Shown: positions 18,161-27,439 of the stretch, piece by piece
How positions within the stretch are numbered: position 1 is the first letter of the stretch
Layout: every line of letters starts with the position of its first letter
Assembly: GCF_004801295.1 (NCBI RefSeq)
Contig: NZ_SSOC01000005.1
Location: 310,001-374,000 of the forward strand
Direction: 5' to 3'
From: Pseudothauera nasutitermitis
Lineage (GTDB): Bacteria; Pseudomonadota; Gammaproteobacteria; Burkholderiales; Rhodocyclaceae
Length of the DNA: 64,000 bases
Translations under genes and position numbers: made by a program
Notes under the pieces: model-generated
What the model was told of the DNA's origin: nothing
Seen by the model: the letters and a program-made list of their open reading frames with translations, nothing else
Database searches by the model: none

Positions 18161-19105
18161 TCAGCGCGCCGCGCCCCACACCCCGCGAATCGCCGCGATG
18201 CCATGCGCGCCCGCCGCGCGCGCGGCAGCCATGTCCGCCGCACCCAGCCCGCCCAGGGCGAGCACCGGCAGCGGCAATTCCGCCGCCAGCGCGCTGAAGC
18301 CTTCCCAGCCGAGCGCGGGCTGGTCCGGATGCGTGGGCGTCGCGCGCACCGCGCCGAGCACCGCGTAATCCAGCGCCAGCGCCGCCGCACGTTCCAGTTC
18401 GGCGCGGGTGTGGCAGGAAGCGCCCACCCAGGGCAGGTCCGGGCGCGCGCCGAGCGCGGCCAGTTGCGCGGCGGGCAGATGCACCCCGTCGGCGGCGCAG
18501 CGCAGCGCCAGTTCCACATCGCCATTGACCAGCGCCAGCGCGCCCGCAGCCTGCGCACGCCGCACCGCCTCGGCGGCGAACGCGGCCCGCGCGGCGGCGT
18601 CCAGCCCCGGTTCGCGGATCTGCACCAGGCGCAGGCCATCGGCCAGCGCGGCGTCGAGCGCGGCCAGCTGGGCGTCCACACCGATCTCGCCGGCGTGGGT
18701 GATGCCCATGGTGCGCGGCAGGCGCAAGGCCTTCAGGATCGGCCCGTTGGCCGGCAACATCGGCGCCACTTCCAGGTGGTCTGCGCGCTGCCAGGCCAGC
18801 GCGCTATGCACGTGGTCGTTGATTTCGCCCGACCACACCGGCACCTCGAAGAAATGCAGGCGCACGTGGGCGTGCTCATAGTGGTGCTCGCGCATCAGCC
18901 AGGGGTGCAGCACCTGCGCGCGGATGCCGAGCTCCTCGTCCAGTTCGCGCGCCAGCGCGGCGGCCGGGGTTTCGCCGGCTTCCACCTTGCCGCCGGGAAA
19001 CTCCCAGTAGCCCGGGTAGAAGGTGCCCGGCGCACGCTGGCCGAGCAGGAAGCTGCCATCCGGCCGGGTAATCACCCCGGCCGACACGTCCACGACCTTC
19101 TTCAC
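18161..19105 (-). CDS. Nudix hydrolase fused to ThiE-like domain
   Basis: A 314-residue two-domain protein. Residues 1-130 are a MutT-like Nudix domain with a complete Nudix box (GGKVEAGE followed by RELDEELGI), expected to hydrolyse oxidised or damaged nucleoside or thiamine diphosphates. Residues 135-314 resemble thiamine phosphate synthase/TenI, but key residues differ: the usual R-x-K after the first strand reads IREPG, and the ND pair is altered to NGD. The domain may therefore be non-catalytic for TMP synthesis; a separate, standard-looking thiE lies at 24785. The start is GTG at 19105, overlapping-adjacent to the DUF815 gene. Confidence 0.87.
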   Translation of the reverse strand: MKKVVDVSAGVITRPDGSFLLGQRAPGTFYPGYWEFPGGKVEAGETPAAALARELDEELGIRAQVLHPWLMREHHYEHAHVRLHFFEVPVWSGEINDHVHSALAWQRADHLEVAPMLPANGPILKALRLPRTMGITHAGEIGVDAQLAALDAALADGLRLVQIREPGLDAAARAAFAAEAVRRAQAAGALALVNGDVELALRCAADGVHLPAAQLAALGARPDLPWVGASCHTRAELERAAALALDYAVLGAVRATPTHPDQPALGWEGFSALAAELPLPVLALGGLGAADMAAARAAGAHGIAAIRGVWGAAR

Positions 19106-19109
19106 CGCC

Positions 19110-20018
19110 TCACTCCGTCAACCGGCCCGCATGGTCGCGGGCGAACTGCCAGGCCACCCGGCCCGAACGCGAGCCGCGCATCAGCGCCCATTGCAGGGCC
19201 TCCTGGCGGGCCCGCTCGATGGCCTTGGGCTTCAGGCCGAATGCGCGCAGCCAGTGCGCCACGATGGACAGGTACTCGTCCTGGCTGAACGGGTAGAACG
19301 ATACCCACAGGCCGAAACGCTCGGACAGCGAAATCTTCTCCTCGGTGGCCTCGCCCGGATGGATCTCGCCATTGACGTGGCGCGCCTCCAGGTTCTCGGC
19401 GTGGTACTCCGGCATCAGGTGGCGGCGGTTGGAGGTGGCATACACCAGCACGTTGTCCGGCACCGCGGCGACCGAACCGTCCAGCACGCTCTTCAAGGCC
19501 TTGTAGGCGGCCTCGCCTTCCTCGAAGGACAGATCGTCGCAGAACAGGATGAAGCGTTCCGGCCGGCCGTTCAGCAATTCGACGATGTCCGGCAGATCGA
19601 CCAGGTCGGATTTGTCGACCTCGATCAGGCGCAGCCCGCGTCCAGCGTACTCGGCCAGCACGGCCTTCACCAGCGAGGATTTGCCGGTGCCGCGCGCGCC
19701 GGTCAGCAGCACGTTGTTGGCACGCCGGCCGGCGAGGAACTGGCGGGTGTTGTCGTCGATGCGGCGCTTCTGGTCACCGATGTCCTGCAGATCGGCGAGC
19801 CGGATGGTGTGCGGATGGCTCACCGGCTGCAACTCGGCGCGGCCATGGCGGCGGCGCCAGCGGAAGGCGGTGGAGGCCTTCCAGTCGGGCGCCTCGGCAG
19901 GCCCCGGCAGGGTGGCCTCCAGGCGCGCCAGCACGCGTTCGGCACGCTCGATCAGACGCGCGAACTGCGCCATGCCGGCCGCTTCGGCCGGCGCCCCGGG
20001 TTGTTGCGATTTACTCAT
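19110..20018 (-). CDS. DUF815-family P-loop ATPase
   Basis: A 302-residue predicted AAA-type ATPase. It shows Walker A GARGTGKSS (about residue 103), Walker B FILFCDDLSFE, and the arginine-rich C-terminal part of the family (SGRVAWQFARDHAGRL). Proteins of this family are conserved but their substrate is not established. The gene ends 4 bases before the GTG of the Nudix fusion, and its start overlaps the small membrane-protein gene, so the three are probably one operon. Confidence 0.85.
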   Translation of the reverse strand: MSKSQQPGAPAEAAGMAQFARLIERAERVLARLEATLPGPAEAPDWKASTAFRWRRRHGRAELQPVSHPHTIRLADLQDIGDQKRRIDDNTRQFLAGRRANNVLLTGARGTGKSSLVKAVLAEYAGRGLRLIEVDKSDLVDLPDIVELLNGRPERFILFCDDLSFEEGEAAYKALKSVLDGSVAAVPDNVLVYATSNRRHLMPEYHAENLEARHVNGEIHPGEATEEKISLSERFGLWVSFYPFSQDEYLSIVAHWLRAFGLKPKAIERARQEALQWALMRGSRSGRVAWQFARDHAGRLTE

Positions 20019-20127
20019 CTTCTGCCTGCTGATCCTGATCGTCGCGGTGTTTTCTCGGCCAGGTCGCCCACAGGACGATGGACACCAGCGCAAGCGCCAG
20101 ACCCAGCTCCAGAAAAATCACCCACAT
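20011..20127 (-). CDS. Small single-helix membrane protein (38 residues)
   Basis: A 38-codon frame starting at the ATG 20125-20127. It encodes one hydrophobic helix (FLELGLALALVSIVLWATW) followed by a highly charged tail (KHRDDQDQQAEDE), a topology typical of small inner-membrane proteins. GAGAAGGG precedes the ATG on the minus strand as a possible ribosome site. It overlaps the start of the DUF815 ATPase gene by 8 bases. I do not recognise a family; coupling to the ATPase gene suggests a membrane anchor or partner, but this is only inferred. Confidence 0.6.
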   Translation of the reverse strand: MWVIFLELGLALALVSIVLWATWPRKHRDDQDQQAEDE

Positions 20128-20225
20128 TACCCTTCTCCGTGAAACGACGCCGTCCGTGGCCGTGCCTGCGCGCACCGGTATACTGGCGTTTCCGCCCCGA
20201 GTGTAACCCGACGAAGCCCCGTCCG

Positions 20226-21494
20226 ATGACCTTCCTCCCCTCCCGTCCGTCCGGCCTGCCGCTGGCCGCGCTCGCACTGGCCGCCATACTCGCCGGCTGC
20301 GCCACCCAGCCCTCCACGCCGAGCGTTGCGGCGGTAGCCGGTGGCGCCGAGCCGCTGTCCTGCCCCAAGCCCACGCCCTGCCCGGCGTGTCCGGTCTGCC
20401 CCAGCGTCGAACCGCAGCCCCCGGCCACGCCCGCCGCACCCAAGCCCTTGCAGCGCGCCGAATGGAGCGCGCTGGCGGACTGGCGCGCCGACGATCACGC
20501 CGCCGCGTGGCCGGCGCTGCTGGCCTCGTGCGACGCGCTGGCGCGCCGCGATGGCTGGCAGGCGGTCTGCGAGGCGGCCCGCGCACTCGGCCGCCCCCCG
20601 GGCGCGGAGGCCGCGCGGGTGTTCTTCGAACGCCATTTCGTGCCCTGGCAGGCGGTCAACCCGGACGGCAGCGCGGAAGGCCTGGTCACCGGCTATTACG
20701 AGCCGCTGATCCAGGGCAGCCGCGAGCACGGCGCGCGCTACCGCTGGCCCATCCACGGCGTGCCCGGCGACATGCTCATCGTCGATCTCGGCGAGCAGTA
20801 CCCGGAACTCAAGAACATGCGCCTGCGCGGCCGCCTGGAAGGCAACCGGGTGGTGCCCTACTTCTCGCGCGCGGAACTCGAACAGCGCGGCGACGCGCTG
20901 CCCGCGCCGGTGCTGCTGTGGGCGGAGGACGCCATCGACCTGTTCTTCCTGCAGGTGCAGGGCTCCGGCCGCGTGCAGCTGCCGGACGGCAGCCGGGTGC
21001 GCATCGGCTACGCTGACCAGAACGGCCACCCCTACGCCTCCATCGGCCGCTGGCTGGTGGCGCAGGGCGAACTGACGCTGGACAAGGCGTCGATGCAGGG
21101 CATCAAGGACTGGGCGCGGCGCAATCCGCAGCGCCTCTCGGAACTGCTCAACAGCAATCCGAGCTACGTGTTCTTCCGCATCCTGCCGCACGCCGAGGGC
21201 GGGCCGCTGGGCGCACTCGGTGTGCCGCTCACCGACGAGCGCAGCATCGCCATCGATCCGCGCTTCGTGCCGCTCGGCGCACCGGTGTTCCTGTCCACCA
21301 CCTATCCGCTCTCCGAGCGCCCGTTGCACCGCCTGATGATGGCGCAGGACACCGGCGGGGCAATCAAGGGCGCGGTGCGCGCGGACTTCTTCTGGGGCTT
21401 CGGCGCGGAGGCCGGCGCGCGCGCGGGACGCATGCGCCAGCAGGGCCGCATGTGGGTGCTGCTGCCGCACGGCGTCACGCCACCGGCCCCGTAA
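20226..21494 (+). CDS. mltA: Membrane-bound lytic murein transglycosylase A
   Basis: MltA cleaves peptidoglycan glycan strands with formation of 1,6-anhydromuramic acid. The 422-residue protein is a lipoprotein: signal peptide with lipobox LAGC (Cys about residue 23). A cysteine/proline-rich linker follows, then the MltA barrel (LVTGYYEPLIQGS) and the 3D domain with the catalytic-type motif AQDTGGAIKGAVRADFFWG near the end. It is anchored in the outer membrane facing the periplasm. The start ATG at 20226 places the signal peptide correctly. TATACT at 20179-20184 may be its -10. Confidence 0.94.
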   Translation: MTFLPSRPSGLPLAALALAAILAGCATQPSTPSVAAVAGGAEPLSCPKPTPCPACPVCPSVEPQPPATPAAPKPLQRAEWSALADWRADDHAAAWPALLASCDALARRDGWQAVCEAARALGRPPGAEAARVFFERHFVPWQAVNPDGSAEGLVTGYYEPLIQGSREHGARYRWPIHGVPGDMLIVDLGEQYPELKNMRLRGRLEGNRVVPYFSRAELEQRGDALPAPVLLWAEDAIDLFFLQVQGSGRVQLPDGSRVRIGYADQNGHPYASIGRWLVAQGELTLDKASMQGIKDWARRNPQRLSELLNSNPSYVFFRILPHAEGGPLGALGVPLTDERSIAIDPRFVPLGAPVFLSTTYPLSERPLHRLMMAQDTGGAIKGAVRADFFWGFGAEAGARAGRMRQQGRMWVLLPHGVTPPAP

Positions 21495-21498
21495 ACGC

Positions 21499-21526
21499 GG
21501 CAAGGCCCCCATCCGGGGGCCTTGCC
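21499..21526. terminator. Bidirectional terminator between mltA and dsbC
   Basis: A perfect 12-bp stem (21499-21510 with 21515-21526) with loop ATCC lies between converging genes. It has no strong T run, so efficiency is uncertain. Confidence 0.7.
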
Positions 21527-21551
21527 TGTCGGCGGATACCGCCTGAAAAGC

Positions 21552-22271
21552 TCAGCGCGCGGAGGCCGCGGCCAGCAGACGCTCCAGTTCGGCCGGCGGC
21601 AGATAGCCGCCGATGCGCGAACCGTCGGCAAGGAACATCGTCGGCGTGCCGCTGATGCGCAACTGCTGGCCAAAGGCCACGTTGCGGTCGACGACGCTAC
21701 TGTCGCACTCGGCCTGAGCCGGCGTCTTGCCATCGACGATCCAGTCGTTCCACGCCTGCGCGCGATCCTTGGCGCACCAGATGTTGCGCGACTTCTCGAC
21801 GGAATCCGGACTCAGGATCGGGTACAGGAAGGTGTAGATGGTCACGTCGTCCATCTTCGCCAGATCCTTGCCAAGGCGCTTGCAGTAGCCGCAGTTGGGA
21901 TCCTCGAAGCTCACCAGCACGCGCTTGCCGTCGCCCTTCACCTGCTTGATCGCCTGATCGAGCGGCAGGGTGCCGAAGTCGATGGCGGCCAGCTCGTTGA
22001 GGCGCTCGCGGGTCACGTCGCGGCGCAGCTTGGCGTCGATGATGTTGCCGTCGATGATGAAGCCGACCTTGGCGTCGGTATATACCAGTTCGCCGGAGGT
22101 CAGCACCACTTCATACAGGCCACCGTAGGGCGTGGCGGTGACGGATTCGACGACCGGCGAGCCGAGGAAAGTTTCCACGCCGGCCTTCACGGCATCGTTG
22201 GAGGCGTGCGCCAGCGTGCTGGCGAACAGGGCGGCCGCCAGCACGGCGGGACGGAACAAAGCGTGCTGCAT
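21552..22271 (-). CDS. dsbC: Thiol:disulfide interchange protein DsbC
   Basis: A periplasmic disulfide isomerase of 239 residues. A signal peptide (AVLAAALFASTLAHA) is followed by the DsbC N-terminal dimerisation domain and a thioredoxin fold with active site CGYC in DPNCGYCKRL (about residue 130) and the cis-Pro loop SGTPTMF. A second cysteine pair (C in IWCAKD and in AECDSS) matches the structural disulfide of DsbC. It is the last gene of the minus-strand run from thiD and lies 23 bases after the ubiquinone hydroxylase. Confidence 0.93.
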   Translation of the reverse strand: MQHALFRPAVLAAALFASTLAHASNDAVKAGVETFLGSPVVESVTATPYGGLYEVVLTSGELVYTDAKVGFIIDGNIIDAKLRRDVTRERLNELAAIDFGTLPLDQAIKQVKGDGKRVLVSFEDPNCGYCKRLGKDLAKMDDVTIYTFLYPILSPDSVEKSRNIWCAKDRAQAWNDWIVDGKTPAQAECDSSVVDRNVAFGQQLRISGTPTMFLADGSRIGGYLPPAELERLLAAASAR

Positions 22272-22294
22272 CGAATTCTCCGGTAGGTTCTTTT

Positions 22295-23467
22295 CTAGAA
22301 ACGCCCATTCACCGCATAGCGGATCAGCGCATTGCGTACGACTGGCAGGGCATTGGTGAGGTTCAAGCCGAAATTGCGCACGCCGGCCAGCAGGGGGTTG
22401 CGCTGGTTGAACAGGCGGTTCAGCGCATGGGTGGTGTATTGCATGAGCAGCGGCTCCTCGGCGCGCGCGCGGGCGTAGGCGCGCAGCGCGCCCAGTTCGC
22501 CGGGATCGCGCCAGGACGGCAGCGCGCCGAGCACCTCGGCCAGCACGCGGGCATCCTGGAAACCCAGGTTGATGCCGTGCCCGGACAGCGGGTGAATGGC
22601 GTGCGCCGCGTCGCCGACCAGCACCACACGTGGCGCCACGGGCTCATTCACGCGCATCAGGCGCAGCGCGAAGCCGGCGGCCGGGGTGATCAGTTCGAAA
22701 TCGCCCAGCGCGTTGCCGCCGGCCTCGGCGACCCGGGCGCACAGCGCGGGACCGTCGAGCGCGAGCAGTTCGTGCGCATGCCGGTCGGGCGTGGACCACA
22801 CCATGGACATGCGATTGTCCGGCAAGGGCAGCCAGGCCAGGATGCCGTCCTCGCGGAACCACTGGTAGGCGGTATTGCGGTGCGGGCGGGCGCACTGGAA
22901 ATTGGCCACCACGCCCATCTCGTCGTAGGGCGTGAAGCGCGCCTCGATGGCGGCGGTCTGGCGGCGTACCCAGGAGTCGGCACCATCCGCGCCCACCACC
23001 AGGCGGGCGCGCAGCACGCGCCCGTCGTCCAGGGTCAGCACCGCGCCACCGTCCTCCACGCTGAGCGCGCGCGGGGTGGCCGGGCACAGCAGGGTGACGT
23101 TGTGCTGGCGCTTGAGGGTTTCCCACAGCTCCGCCCGCATCAGGCTGGCTTCGAGGATCCACGCCAACTCGCCCAGCCCGCTGTCGTAGGCGGAGAATTC
23201 CAGCCGGCCGCCCGCGTCGCCGTACACCGCCATGTCGTGCACCGGGCAGACGCGGCTGGCGTCCAGATGCTGCCAGACCCCCAGTGCGCGCAGAAACTCG
23301 GCATTCGCCGGGCTGACCGCATACACCCGCGCGTCCCAGCCTTCCGGGCGGCGCGGCGGGCGCGCCTCGACCACGGCGATGGACAGCCGGCTGGCGCGCA
23401 GGGCCACGGCCAGGCTGGCGCCGGCCAGCCCGCCGCCGACGATGACCAGGTCGAAGCGCTCGCTCAC
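22295..23467 (-). CDS. UbiH/UbiF/VisC/COQ6-family FAD hydroxylase
   Basis: A 390-residue flavin monooxygenase expected to hydroxylate the ubiquinone ring precursor. It has the FAD GxGxxG fingerprint VGGGLAGAS at the N-terminus, the DG motif [12 protein letters not shown] (about residue 160) and the second FAD motif [22 protein letters not shown] (about residue 285) that defines the family. Which ring position it modifies (UbiH, UbiI, UbiF or UbiM) cannot be told from sequence by eye. Its ATG overlaps the hemL stop. Confidence 0.88.
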   Translation of the reverse strand: MSERFDLVIVGGGLAGASLAVALRASRLSIAVVEARPPRRPEGWDARVYAVSPANAEFLRALGVWQHLDASRVCPVHDMAVYGDAGGRLEFSAYDSGLGELAWILEASLMRAELWETLKRQHNVTLLCPATPRALSVEDGGAVLTLDDGRVLRARLVVGADGADSWVRRQTAAIEARFTPYDEMGVVANFQCARPHRNTAYQWFREDGILAWLPLPDNRMSMVWSTPDRHAHELLALDGPALCARVAEAGGNALGDFELITPAAGFALRLMRVNEPVAPRVVLVGDAAHAIHPLSGHGINLGFQDARVLAEVLGALPSWRDPGELGALRAYARARAEEPLLMQYTTHALNRLFNQRNPLLAGVRNFGLNLTNALPVVRNALIRYAVNGRF

Positions 23468-24750
23468 GCAGCCAGACCCGCGAACACCTTGCGCGCGGCC
23501 TCCACGGTGGCGTCGATCTCGGCCTCGCCGTGCGCCGCCGAGACGAAGCCGGCCTCGAAAGCCGACGGCGCGAAGTAGTGGCCGGCGTCCAGCATGGCGT
23601 GGAAGAAGCGGTTGAAGCGTTCGCGGTCGGAAGCCATCACGTCGGCGAACGAGGCCGGCACCGCAGCGCTGAAATACACCCCGAACATGCCGCCCACGGC
23701 ATCCGCGCTGAAGGTCACGCCGGCCTCGCGCGCTGCGGCGGCGAGGCCCTCGGTCAACCGGCGGGTGTGCGCGGTGATGCCTTCGTAGAAGCCGGGCTCG
23801 CGGGTCAGGCGCAGCGAGGCCAGTCCGGCGGCCACCGCCACCGGGCTGCCGGACAGCGTGCCGGCCTGGTACACCGCGCCCAGCGGGGCGACCTTTTCCA
23901 TGATGTCGCGGCGTCCGCCGAAGGCGCCCACCGGCATGCCGCCGCCGATCACCTTGCCCAGCGTGGTCAGATCCGGGGTGATGCCGTACAGGCCCTGCGC
24001 GCCCAGCGGGCCGACGCGAAAACCCGTCATCACTTCGTCGAAGATCAGCACCGCGTCATGCTCGGTGCACAGCCGGCGCAGGCCTTCCAGGAAGCCGGGT
24101 GCGGGCTTGATCAGGTTCATGTTGCCGGCCACCGGCTCGACGATGATCGCGGCGATCTCGTGGCCGCGCGCCTGGAACACTTCCTCGACGCCGGCCAGGT
24201 CGTTGTAGTCGAGCACGATGGTGTGCTTGGCGAAGTCCGCCGGCACGCCGCCGGAAGACGGGTTGCCGAAGGTCAGCAGGCCGGAGCCGGCCTTCACCAG
24301 CAGGCTGTCGGCATGGCCGTGGTAGCAGCCTTCGAACTTGACGATGGCGTCGCGCCCGGTGAACCCGCGCGCCAGGCGGATGGCGCTCATCGTGGCCTCG
24401 GTGCCGGAACTGACCAGGCGCACCATGTCGACCGAGGGCAGCAGTTCGCACAGCAGTTCGGCCATGTCCACTTCGGCCTCGGTGGGCGCGCCGAAGGACA
24501 GCCCGCGCGTGGCCGCCTCACGCACCGCCTCGACGATGGCCGGGTGGGCGTGGCCGGCGATCGCCGGGCCCCAGGAGCCGACGTAGTCGATGTAGTCCTT
24601 GCCGTCCGCGTCCCACACCCGCGCGCCCTCCGCGCGGGCCAGGAAGCGCGGCGCCCCGCCCACCGAGCGGAAGGCCCGCACGGGCGAGTTGACCCCGCCG
24701 GGGGTGGTTCGCTGGGCACGCTGGAAGAGGGCTTCGTTTCGGCTGTTCAT
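23464..24750 (-). CDS. hemL: Glutamate-1-semialdehyde 2,1-aminomutase
   Basis: HemL makes 5-aminolevulinate from glutamate-1-semialdehyde in the C5 heme pathway. The 428-residue class-III aminotransferase fold protein shows NSPVRAF at the N-terminus, [16 protein letters not shown], the conserved [10 protein letters not shown] and the PLP lysine in [17 protein letters not shown] (about residue 266). Use of HemL means ALA comes from glutamyl-tRNA, as in most betaproteobacteria. The ubi gene overlaps its stop. Confidence 0.97.
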   Translation of the reverse strand: MNSRNEALFQRAQRTTPGGVNSPVRAFRSVGGAPRFLARAEGARVWDADGKDYIDYVGSWGPAIAGHAHPAIVEAVREAATRGLSFGAPTEAEVDMAELLCELLPSVDMVRLVSSGTEATMSAIRLARGFTGRDAIVKFEGCYHGHADSLLVKAGSGLLTFGNPSSGGVPADFAKHTIVLDYNDLAGVEEVFQARGHEIAAIIVEPVAGNMNLIKPAPGFLEGLRRLCTEHDAVLIFDEVMTGFRVGPLGAQGLYGITPDLTTLGKVIGGGMPVGAFGGRRDIMEKVAPLGAVYQAGTLSGSPVAVAAGLASLRLTREPGFYEGITAHTRRLTEGLAAAAREAGVTFSADAVGGMFGVYFSAAVPASFADVMASDRERFNRFFHAMLDAGHYFAPSAFEAGFVSAAHGEAEIDATVEAARKVFAGLAA

Positions 24751-24784
24751 GGTGTTCCGGTCGCTTGGTTGAAGGGGAAAGGCG

Positions 24785-25432
24785 TTATTGTCGCCGCCCG
24801 GCGGAAGCCGGTCCAGCGGCGAACAGGCGGGTGTAGGCGGCTGCGCGCGCGGCCGGGTCGGGGTCGCCGAACACGTCGCTGATCACCGCCAGCAGGCCGG
24901 CGCCAGCCTCCACCAGCACCGGCGCGTTGTCCAGGGTGATGCCGCCGATGGCAGCCACCGCCACGCCCAGTTCGCGGCGCGCGCGCTCCAGCAGTGCCAG
25001 CGGCGCGCGCACGGCGGCAGGCTTGGTGGGCGAGGCGAACATCGCGCCGAAGGCCACGTAATCCGCGCCGGCCCGCGCCCCGGCCTCGGCACGCGCCCAT
25101 TCGTCGTAGCACGACACGCCGATCAAGGCCGCGCGCCCCAGGCGCGCGCGCGCCTCGGCGACGTCGCCGTCATCACGCCCCAGATGCACGCCGTCGGCAC
25201 CGATCGCCAGCGCCAGTTCGAGGCTGTCGTTGATCACCAGCGGCACGCCCGCCGCACGGGTCAGCGCGAGCAGGCGCGCGGCCTGTTCGCGCCGGCGCGC
25301 CGCCGGCAGGGTCTTGTTGCGGTATTGCAGCAGGGCCGGGCGGCCTTGCAGCACGGCCTGCACGCGCGCGGCCAGGCGTTCGTCGTCGTCCTCGTCCGGC
25401 GTGACCAGATAGAGGCCGCGTTCAGGTCTCAT
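24785..25432 (-). CDS. thiE: Thiamine phosphate synthase
   Basis: ThiE joins HMP-PP and thiazole phosphate to give thiamine monophosphate. The 215-residue TIM barrel keeps the usual motifs: LQYRNKTL (with R and K), [51 protein letters not shown] and AIGGITLDN. The start was placed at ATG 25430-25432 ([13 protein letters not shown]); the thiD frame ends 11 bases inside it, so the genes overlap. Compare the degenerate ThiE-like domain in the Nudix fusion at 18161. Confidence 0.93.
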   Translation of the reverse strand: MRPERGLYLVTPDEDDDERLAARVQAVLQGRPALLQYRNKTLPAARRREQAARLLALTRAAGVPLVINDSLELALAIGADGVHLGRDDGDVAEARARLGRAALIGVSCYDEWARAEAGARAGADYVAFGAMFASPTKPAAVRAPLALLERARRELGVAVAAIGGITLDNAPVLVEAGAGLLAVISDVFGDPDPAARAAAYTRLFAAGPASAGRRQ

Positions 25433-26270
25433 CGCCGACACGCTCGCGGGCCCAGAACAGACGGTCCGGCATCGCCGGCCCCATGCCCGGACGGAAGGCG
25501 GCGGCCAGCGCCTGCCAGGTAAATTCCTGCGCCTCACGCGCCGCCTCGGGCACGCTCATGCCGTGCGCCAGGGCCCCGGCCGCGGCGGCCGACAGCGTGG
25601 CGCCCGCGCCGAGGAAGGGCCCCGCAAGACGCTCCCAGGCATCGCTGCGCACCACCCCGCCCGCGCCGAACAGACGGTTGAGCACCTGCGGCCCATGGTC
25701 GCCAAGGCCGGTCAGCAGCACGAACTCGGCGCCCAGATCGAGCAGGCTGCCCACCGCCTCCTCGGGCGCCAGCGCAGCCTCCGCGTCATCCTCGTCGTCG
25801 GCCAGCGCGCCCGCCAGGCGCAGCACCTCGTGGGTGTCGGCAACCAGCAGGGTGACCTGCGGCAGGATCAGTTCGGCCAGCGCCGCCGCCATGTCCTCGG
25901 CCTCGGCCTCGTCGGACGGCCCGCTGGCCAGCGCGGGCTCGAGCACCAGCGGCACGTCCGGATAGTCGGCGAGGATCTCGGCGATCGCGGCGACGTTCTC
26001 CACCCCGCCGCACATGCCCAGCTTGAACGCGCGCACCGGAATGTCCTCGAGCACCACGCGTGCCTGCACGACGAAGGCGTCCGGATCAAGCGCGAACAGA
26101 TCCTCCACGCCGCGCGTGTCGCGCACGCACACGGCGGTCATCACGCCGAGCGGGTGGCAGCCCATGCTGCCCAGGGTGAGGATGTCCGACTGCAGGCCGC
26201 CCGCGCCAGTGGCATCGCCGGCGGACAGGCACAGAACGGCGGGAAGGGGTTCGGTCGGTGATACAGACAT
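25422..26270 (-). CDS. thiD: ThiD-like hydroxymethylpyrimidine (phosphate) kinase
   Basis: A 282-residue PfkB/ribokinase-fold protein related to ThiD, which phosphorylates HMP and HMP-P for thiamine synthesis. The ThiD pattern is visible (GAGGLQSDILTLGSMGCHPLGVMTAVCVRDT) but altered from the usual AGSD-x-GGGAG start. The loop normally GTGCTLSAA reads GAGATLSAA, so the expected catalytic Cys is Ala. The segment DDEDDAEAALAPEE in the middle is unusually acidic. Position directly before thiE supports a thiamine role. The start ATG at 26268-26270 begins MSVSPTEP. Confidence 0.82.
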   Translation of the reverse strand: MSVSPTEPLPAVLCLSAGDATGAGGLQSDILTLGSMGCHPLGVMTAVCVRDTRGVEDLFALDPDAFVVQARVVLEDIPVRAFKLGMCGGVENVAAIAEILADYPDVPLVLEPALASGPSDEAEAEDMAAALAELILPQVTLLVADTHEVLRLAGALADDEDDAEAALAPEEAVGSLLDLGAEFVLLTGLGDHGPQVLNRLFGAGGVVRSDAWERLAGPFLGAGATLSAAAAGALAHGMSVPEAAREAQEFTWQALAAAFRPGMGPAMPDRLFWARERVGDET

Positions 26271-26377
26271 GACGCGGGGACATGACGCAGGAAATGGCGG
26301 ACACCGGGACTCGGCGGGCCGAATGCGGTAAGATTCGGCGCATTCTACCGCCAATCCTCAGCCGAGCACGTCCGCCG

Positions 26378-26557
26378 ATGTCCGACACCGGATACAAGAC
26401 CTACATGTGCCTGATTTGCGGGTTCATCTACGACGAGGCCGCCGGCCTGCCGGCCGACGGCATCCCGCCGGGTACCCGTTGGGAAGACCTGCCGCCGAAC
26501 TGGACCTGTCCGGAATGCCAGGCGCGCAAGGACGACTTCGAGCTGGTCGAGCTATGA
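26378..26557 (+). CDS. Rubredoxin
   Basis: A 59-residue one-iron electron carrier. The two cysteine pairs CLIC and CPEC bind the iron, and the [13 protein letters not shown] block is standard. A divergent 107-base gap separates it from thiD; the gap holds a short inverted repeat (GAATGCG 26321-26327, CGCATTC 26339-26345). In several betaproteobacteria a rubredoxin gene stands in front of pilG, as here. Confidence 0.93.
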   Translation: MSDTGYKTYMCLICGFIYDEAAGLPADGIPPGTRWEDLPPNWTCPECQARKDDFELVEL

Positions 26558-26643
26558 CGTCAGGGCGGCAAGGCGGCGCGCAATGATGTATGCTTGCGTC
26601 TTTGCCCGGCGGGCGTACGACGATACCGCGAGGACCTGATGCC

Positions 26644-27030
26644 ATGGACCTGACCGGCCTGAAGGTAATGGTGATCGATGACAGCAACACCATCCGGCGC
26701 AGCGCCGAGATCTTTCTCGGCCAGGCCGGCTGTCAGGTCCTGCTCGCCGAGGATGGTTTCGACGCCCTGTCGAAGATCGCCGACCATCACCCTGATGTCA
26801 TCTTCGTCGACATCATGATGCCGCGCCTGGATGGCTACCAGACCTGTGCGCTGATCAAGAAAAACCCCCGCCTGGCCTCCACGCCGGTGATCATGCTGTC
26901 CTCCAAGGACGGCCTGTTCGACCGCGCGCGCGGCCGCATGGTGGGCTCCGACGAATACCTCACCAAGCCCTTCACCAAGGACAGCCTGCTCAAGACGGTG
27001 GCCGAGCATGCACCGAAACGGGCCGGCTGA
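26644..27030 (+). CDS. pilG: Twitching motility response regulator PilG
   Basis: A 128-residue single receiver domain, phosphorylated by the PilL/ChpA kinase to promote pilus extension. The acidic pair IDDSNT, phosphoacceptor Asp in FVDIMMPRLDG, the SSKD switch and Lys in YLTKPF are all present. The ATG at 26644 gives the usual start (MDLTGLKVMVIDD). First gene of the pilGHIJL run. Confidence 0.93.
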   Translation: MDLTGLKVMVIDDSNTIRRSAEIFLGQAGCQVLLAEDGFDALSKIADHHPDVIFVDIMMPRLDGYQTCALIKKNPRLASTPVIMLSSKDGLFDRARGRMVGSDEYLTKPFTKDSLLKTVAEHAPKRAG

Positions 27031-27069
27031 TCCCGCCTCACACCGAACCGAAGACGGAAGGCCAGAACC

Positions 27070-27435
27070 ATGCCGATCAAGAAAATCCTCGTGGTGGACG
27101 ACTCCCCCACCGAACGCCTGGCGCTGAGCGAACTGCTGATCAAGCACGGCTACCAGGTGGTCACCGCCGAAAGCGGCGAAGAAGCCGTGATCAAGAGCAA
27201 GAGCGAGACGCCCGACCTGATCCTGATGGACGTGGTGATGCCGGGCATGAACGGCTACCAGGCCACCCGCACCATCTCGCGCGACGAAGCCACCCGCGCC
27301 ATCCCGATCATCATGTGCACCAGCAAGGGGCTGGAGACCGACCGCATCTGGGGCATGCGCCAGGGCGCCTACGACTACCTGGTCAAGCCGGTCGACCACG
27401 CCGAACTGCTCGGCCGCATCCAGGCACTGGGCTGA
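27070..27435 (+). CDS. pilH: Twitching motility response regulator PilH
   Basis: A 121-residue receiver beginning MPIKKILVVDDSPTERLALSELL, typical of PilH, with Asp in LMDVVMPGMNG and Lys in YLVKPV. In Pseudomonas PilH counteracts PilG, favouring retraction or acting as a phosphate sink. It lies 39 bases after pilG and 4 bases before pilI. Confidence 0.93.
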   Translation: MPIKKILVVDDSPTERLALSELLIKHGYQVVTAESGEEAVIKSKSETPDLILMDVVMPGMNGYQATRTISRDEATRAIPIIMCTSKGLETDRIWGMRQGAYDYLVKPVDHAELLGRIQALG

Positions 27436-27439
27436 TCCC

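Noticed and set aside
25433-26270. A TPP riboswitch before thiD or thiE
   Set aside because: The thiD leader is only about 100 bases, shared with the divergent rubredoxin gene, and I see neither the CUGAGA-type nor the other conserved TPP riboswitch segments.
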